A stretch of 64,000 nt of DNA from Cololabis saira (lineage: Eukaryota > Chordata > Actinopteri > Beloniformes > Belonidae). Positions 47,701 to 53,700 of this stretch are shown one piece after another (position 1 is the stretch's first letter; every line of letters begins with the position of its first letter). Position numbers and translations under genes: made by a program. The DNA lies in NCBI RefSeq assembly GCF_033807715.1, contig NC_084609.1:33368850-33432849 (forward strand). The letters are read 5' to 3'. Below the pieces are notes generated by a model. That model was given only the letters and a program-made list of their open reading frames with translations. It was not told where the DNA came from and made no database searches.

Positions 47701-50700
47701 CCAAATCATCCCCCCCTGAAATAAAAACGGTCTAAATCATCCACCCTGAAATAAAAACGGTCCAAATCATCCCCCCTGAAATAAAAACGGTCCAAATCAT
47801 CCCCCCCTGAAATAAAAACGGTCCAAATCATCCCCCCCCTGAAATAAAAACGGTCCAAATCATCCCCCCCTGAAATAAAAACGGTCCAAATCATCCCCCC
47901 TGAAATAAAAACGGTCCAAATCATCCCCCCTGTAAAACTGTCATCCCTCCTTTCCATCCCTTATGTCATTTCATCAATGAATGTGGTTTTACTGCTATTT
48001 CAACATTTAGAGTCATCACCAGAAAAATAACACCAGAAAAATAACTTATTTGACAATTTTCACCTGTTTCAAGTAAATCTTCACTTGAAATAAGTAGGAA
48101 AATCTAGAGATTTATCTTCTTATTACAAGCAAAAAAATCTTGTTCCACTGGCAGATTTTTCTACTTACTTCAAGCGAAAATCTACTTGAAACAGGTGAAA
48201 ATTGTTGTTTTTTCCAGTGATGAGTCTTTTTTTAAGTGTAATGAGATTTTTTTACTAAAATGAGACATTTTAACTAGAAACTAGTTTTTGCAGTGATCCA
48301 TTTTACTTATCCTGTGAAGGACAGAGTCATATTGATAAGTTCAGAAAACTGTTTTTTATTTTTGTGTTTTGATGTACAGTATAAGACAGAATATTGTGAT
48401 TTTCTGTAATGCAATTACAAAAACTAAAATATCATACATTCTGGATTCATTACAAATCAACTGAAATATTGCAAGCCTTTTATTATTTTAATAATGCTGA
48501 TCATGGTTTACAGCTTAAGAAAACTCAAATATCCTATCTCAAAAAATTTGAATATTCTGAGAATCTTAATCTTAAACTGTAAACCATAATCAGCAATATT
48601 AAAATAATAAAAGGCTTGCAATATTTCAGTTGATTTGTAATGAATCCAGAATGTATGACATTTTTGTTTTTTTAATTGCATTACAGAAAATAAAGAACTT
48701 TATCACAATATTCTAATTGTAGTATTTGATGTAAGCCCAGTGGATATTTCAAGCTCACAGAAAGCTGCATTTAACTGCTGCTATGTCATTCCTGCAGTAT
48801 TTCTGCAGCTGTTTTGGTCACTGCTATTATTTGTAATATATTATATTATTTGTAATCAGCACAAATTATCTGTCCCCATATGATCAAATCCACCACCCCC
48901 CCTGTTGTTTTTTTACAACTGGAGTACTGGTTCCAGCTGAATTTCTGGGAATGACGAGGTTCCGTGCAGCTGGCTGCAGCTCGTAGAACAGCACATGGAC
49001 AGTGATGATGAAATACAAGCCTCCTCTCTAAGAATAGCTCACGCTGAGCAACGTGGCGGTAGTGAGGACTGGGAGGGCAGCGAGCACGCGGAGAACACGA
49101 CCCCACCTCCGTCCTCCTGCTGACGGGATAGGCCAGTCAGCAGCCGCTCCGCCGCTACAGCAGCAGCACTTTTCCAGGAAATTCCCTGAATGAGGATGTT
49201 GTAACACCGTCCAGCTGCTCAACAACCTGACACTGACCAGTGTCTACACACGGTGCAGCGCTCAGGCTCATACACAATACAATATAGTCAGTACTCCAGT
49301 TGGAAAATAAATGAGGGGGGATGGTGGATTTGATCATATGGGGACAGATAATTTGTGCTGATTACAAATATTATAATATATTACAAATAATAGCAGTGAC
49401 CAAAACACCTGCAGAAATACTGCAGGAATGACATAGCAGCAGTTAAATGCAGCCTTCTGTAAGCTTTAAATATCCACTGGGCTTACATCAAATACATCAA
49501 AACACAACAATAAAAAACACTTTTCTGAACTTATCAATATGACTCTGTCCTTCACAGGATAAGTAAAATGGATCACTGCAAAAACTCACAATCTTAACAA
49601 GAATATTTGTCTTATTTCTAGTTAAAATGTCTCATTTTAGTAAAAAAAATCTCATTACACTTAAAACAAGACTCATCACTGGAAAAAAAAAACAATTTTC
49701 ACCTGTTTCAAGTAGATTTTCACTTAAAATAAGTAGAAAAATCTGCCAGTGGAACAAGATTTTTTTGCTTGTAATAAGAAGATAAATCTTGTTCCACTGG
49801 CAGATTTTTCTACTTATTTCAAGTGAAAATGTACTTGAAACAGGTGAAAATTGTCAAATAAGTTATTTTTCTGGTGTTATTTTTCTGGTGATGACTCTAA
49901 ATGTTGAAATAGCAGTAAAACCACATTCATTGATGAAATGACATAAGGGATGGAAAGGAGGGATGGCAGTTTTACAGGGGGGATGATTTGGACCGTTTTT
50001 ATTTCAGGGGGGGATGATTTGGACCGTTTTTATTTCAGGGGGGATGATTTGGACCGTTTTTATTGCAGGGAGGATGACGTCCCCCCTCACCCCCCCTCAT
50101 CCCCCCTCAACTCCAGTACTGAATATAGTCATATTTAACAATAAGCTTAAACTGTCTAACTTACACAAATCGGTACCTCAAGAACTTAGTCTTGACAACA
50201 ACGTCCTTTTCTTAGCTTCTATAAACACTAATTCCATCATGGGAATCATTTTTCTGATAAAAGCGCTGCAGTGAATAGAAAAGTGGGAGGAGGTGTGCAC
50301 TAAATCACAATCCACAACTACCTACACCCGCCTGGAATTACTACAATACAACTGGTTTAATGCCAACATATATAACTGCAGAAAAGCTAAACCGATATAA
50401 CAGCGCTGTAGCTGAAGTTTGTGTTAAGTGTGAGAAGGAAAAAGGTACTTTTTTCCATTGTACTTGGCAATGTACAGAAATACAAAAATTCTGGAGAAAA
50501 GTGAAACAATGTATTCAAAATATTTTTCAGATTCAAGTAGTTAATTCCACAGCTGTTTATATTAGGTTTACATCCAGATAATTTGAAGCTTAAAAAGAAT
50601 CAACGAATATTTGTAGACTTGAGTGTGTTAATGGTAAAAAGAGTAATAGCTTTCTCATGGAAAAACACCAGAAGACCAAGTTTCCATAACTCTCCATTTA

Positions 50701-53700
50701 CAGAAAATTACCTACACCATAAAACACACGTCGGCAACCCAAAATGTTTTAGAGCCATATTGAACCAAAAACACAAAAAACAATGTCTGGAGCCGCAAAA
50801 AATGAAAAGTCTTGTATCAGCCTTAGAATGAAGGCAACACATGCTGCATGTATCTATATTAGTTAGAACTGGGGGAAGATTTTTTTTTTTATTATGCACT
50901 TCGAGAAAAAGCTGAAATGTCAAAATTAATGTTGAAGTACAATTTTGAGAAAAAAGTCGAAATGCCAAAAAAAAGCCGAAATGTTGAGAAAAAAGTCGAA
51001 ATGTTGAGAAAAAAGTCAAAATGTCGAGAAAAAGTTGAAATGGCGAGATTAATGTTGAAGTACAATCTCGAGAAAAAAGTGGAAATGTTGTGAAAAAAGT
51101 CGAAATGTCGAGATTAAAATGGAAAGGAAAAAGGAAGAAAAAAAGAGAAAAAAAGGAAAAAAAGAAGAAAAAAAGGAAAGGAAAAAAAAAAGAAAAGGAA
51201 AAAAAAGGCCAAACATTTTTGAGAAGGCTCCAGGGAGCCACTAGGGCGGCGCTAAAGAGCCCGGGTTGCCGACCCCTGGAGTCGGTGCTTTCAGGCTACT
51301 GCCTGGCATTGGAACACTCACCTTGGCGTTGGATTTCTTCTGAATCCCCTCATAGGTCGCTCCTTCTTCTGTCTGGGGAACCCGAGGGGCCTTTCCATCA
51401 GCGATGAGCTGCACCGACTCCACCTGAACCAGAACAACAACGACTGTCAGAGCTCTGCGGCCGGGAGGTTCCTGTCAGCACTTTGAATTCAATTCAATTT
51501 TATTTGTATAGCGTCTATTACAACAAAAGTTGTCTATAGGATCTTTCCAGAGACCCAAAACATAAACATAAACCCCCAAGCAATTATTACATAAACAATG
51601 GCAGGTAAAAACTCCCATAGTGGGAAAAAACCTTAAGCCAAACAGTGGCAAGAAAAACTCCCCTTTAGGGTTAGGGTTAGGGGGGACCCTCCTGCCGAAG
51701 GCCAGACTGGGGGTGGGGGACATCAGCAGCACAGCAGGCAGGTGGAAGCAGCAGCGGGATGACCAGAGGGGGGTGGGGGACCGCAGGCAGGTGGAAGCAG
51801 CAGCAGGATGACCAGAGGGGGAGGGCAGGCAGGTGGAAGCAGCATGACCAGAGGGGGGTGGGGGACCGCAGGCAGGTGGAAGCAGCAGCAGGGTGACCAG
51901 AGGGGAAGGGGGCGCAGGCAGGTGGAAGCGGCAGCGGGATGACCAGAGGGGGAGAGGGGGGGGGCGCAGGCAGGTGGAAGCAGCAGCGGGATGACCAGAG
52001 GGGGGTGGGGGATCGCAGGCAGGTGGAAGCAGCAGCAGGGTGACCAGAGGGGCAGGGGGCGCAGGCAGGTGGAAGCAGCAGCGGGATGACCAGAGGGGGG
52101 GGGGTGCGCAGGCAGGTGGAAGCAGCAGCAGGGTGACCAGAGGGGGGTGGGGGGCCGCAGGCAGGTGGAAGCAGCAGCAGGGTGACCAGAGGGGAAGGGG
52201 GGGCAGGCAGGTGGAAGCAGCAGCGGGATGACCAGAGGGGGAGAGGGGGGCGCAGGCAGGTGGAAGCAGCAGCGGGATGACCAGAGGGGGGTGGGGGACC
52301 GCAGGCAGGTGGAAGCAGCAGCGGGATGACCAGAGGGGGGTGGGGGACCGCAGGCAGGTGGAAGCAGAACTTTGCTTGGTTACCATGGCTTTGATGCCCT
52401 CTGAGAAGAGGAAGCGGTTGTAAAGCGTGTCCACGGTGTCGTTGGGCTCCACGGCACATTCCCTCTGTAGCAGGATGGGTCCGGTGTCCAGTCCGTCGTC
52501 GGCCCAGAACACGGTGAAGCCGGCTTTCTTATCCCCGTGGATCAGGGTCCTAGTGACACAGATTCATAATAAACTCATTCATGTTCACTGCAAAAACTCA
52601 ACATCTCTCTAAGGTACAAATGATTCAAATCACACATATTTTGGGTATGTCCGCTTATTCACTATTTATTAGTGGTGTGTCCAAACTTTATCTGGTAAAG
52701 AACCTTTTACCGACTGAAACACTGCAAAAACTCAAAATCTTACCAAGAATATTTGTCTTATTTCTAGTTAAAATGTCTCATTTTTAGGCAAAAAAATCTC
52801 ATTACACTTAAAACAAGACTCGTCACTGGAAAAATTACTTTTTTTCATTCATCCATTATCTTACCCGCTTTATCCCTTGCGGGGTCACGGGGGTCTGCTG
52901 GAGCCTATCCCAGCTCATTTTAGGTGAGAGGCAGGGGTTACACCCTGGACAGGTCACCAGTCCATCGCGGAAAAATAACTTATTTGACAAAATAAATTTT
53001 GACTTTTTTCTCAACGTTTCGACTTTTTTCTCAAAATTGTACTTCAACATTAATCTTGACATTGAATTTTTTCTCGACATTTCGACGGTTTTCTCAAAGT
53101 GCATAATGAAAAAAAAATCGTATTTTTATTTTTCTCCTGCCTGACCCTAATACTATTCCGTATTGATCAAATTCTGGAAAGGATAGATAAAAAAGGTCTA
53201 GTTCGTCTTTTAGTAATAAGAAATTAATTTAGAACAATAAATATATTTGCAATAGCCAAATGCAGATTGTTAGCATGAATTATAAAATCTGGAAGAGCAG
53301 CAGGACTTAGAATGTAAATGTCCCTTTTTGTAACAAAAGGTTTTTGTGGCAATAGTGGCCTTTATTAAGGAGCTTGAGAGGAACTAGAGAGGGAAATAAC
53401 CAACGAGCTGCAGCACAACTACAGCATCTCTACAGAGCTGCCCCAACGTCACTGGGTTGGAGTGAAATATCAAGCAAGATGCATTTTCATAGAAGGAAAG
53501 GGGGGGTTTTTCAGTAGTACAAAACAGAGCGCGGGAAAAGGGCGGAGAACAGACAGGCGAGGCAGAGAGATAAGAAAACCAACGTTCAAGCAGAGTTGAT
53601 AAAGAAAGACAAGGACATGAGTGAGGACTGAGAGCCTGTATGAAATGAAATATTCTGGGACGTGCTGCCACGCCTACGGAAGAGTATTAGGGCCAGGACG

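Larger units (their letters stand above)
47041..48929 (-). mobile_element. VNTR-bearing hAT-like MITE, copy 3 (26 units, with nested MITE)
   Basis: The ends are cagtactggagttgagggg and caactggagtactg. Flanks gttacacc and gttccagc match at 6 of 8 positions, a possible decayed TSD. The array 47130-47935 has 26 units. A palindromic MITE interrupts the body at 48377-48722. It lies in the aldh1l2 intron between exons d and c, in the same orientation as the gene. Confidence 0.88.

Noticed and set aside
51475..52512. 345-codon minus-strand frame rich in [14 protein letters not shown] repeats
   Set aside because: Only its first about 45 codons are aldh1l2 exon b. The rest is read-through into the LINE-derived VNTR beyond a good donor site.
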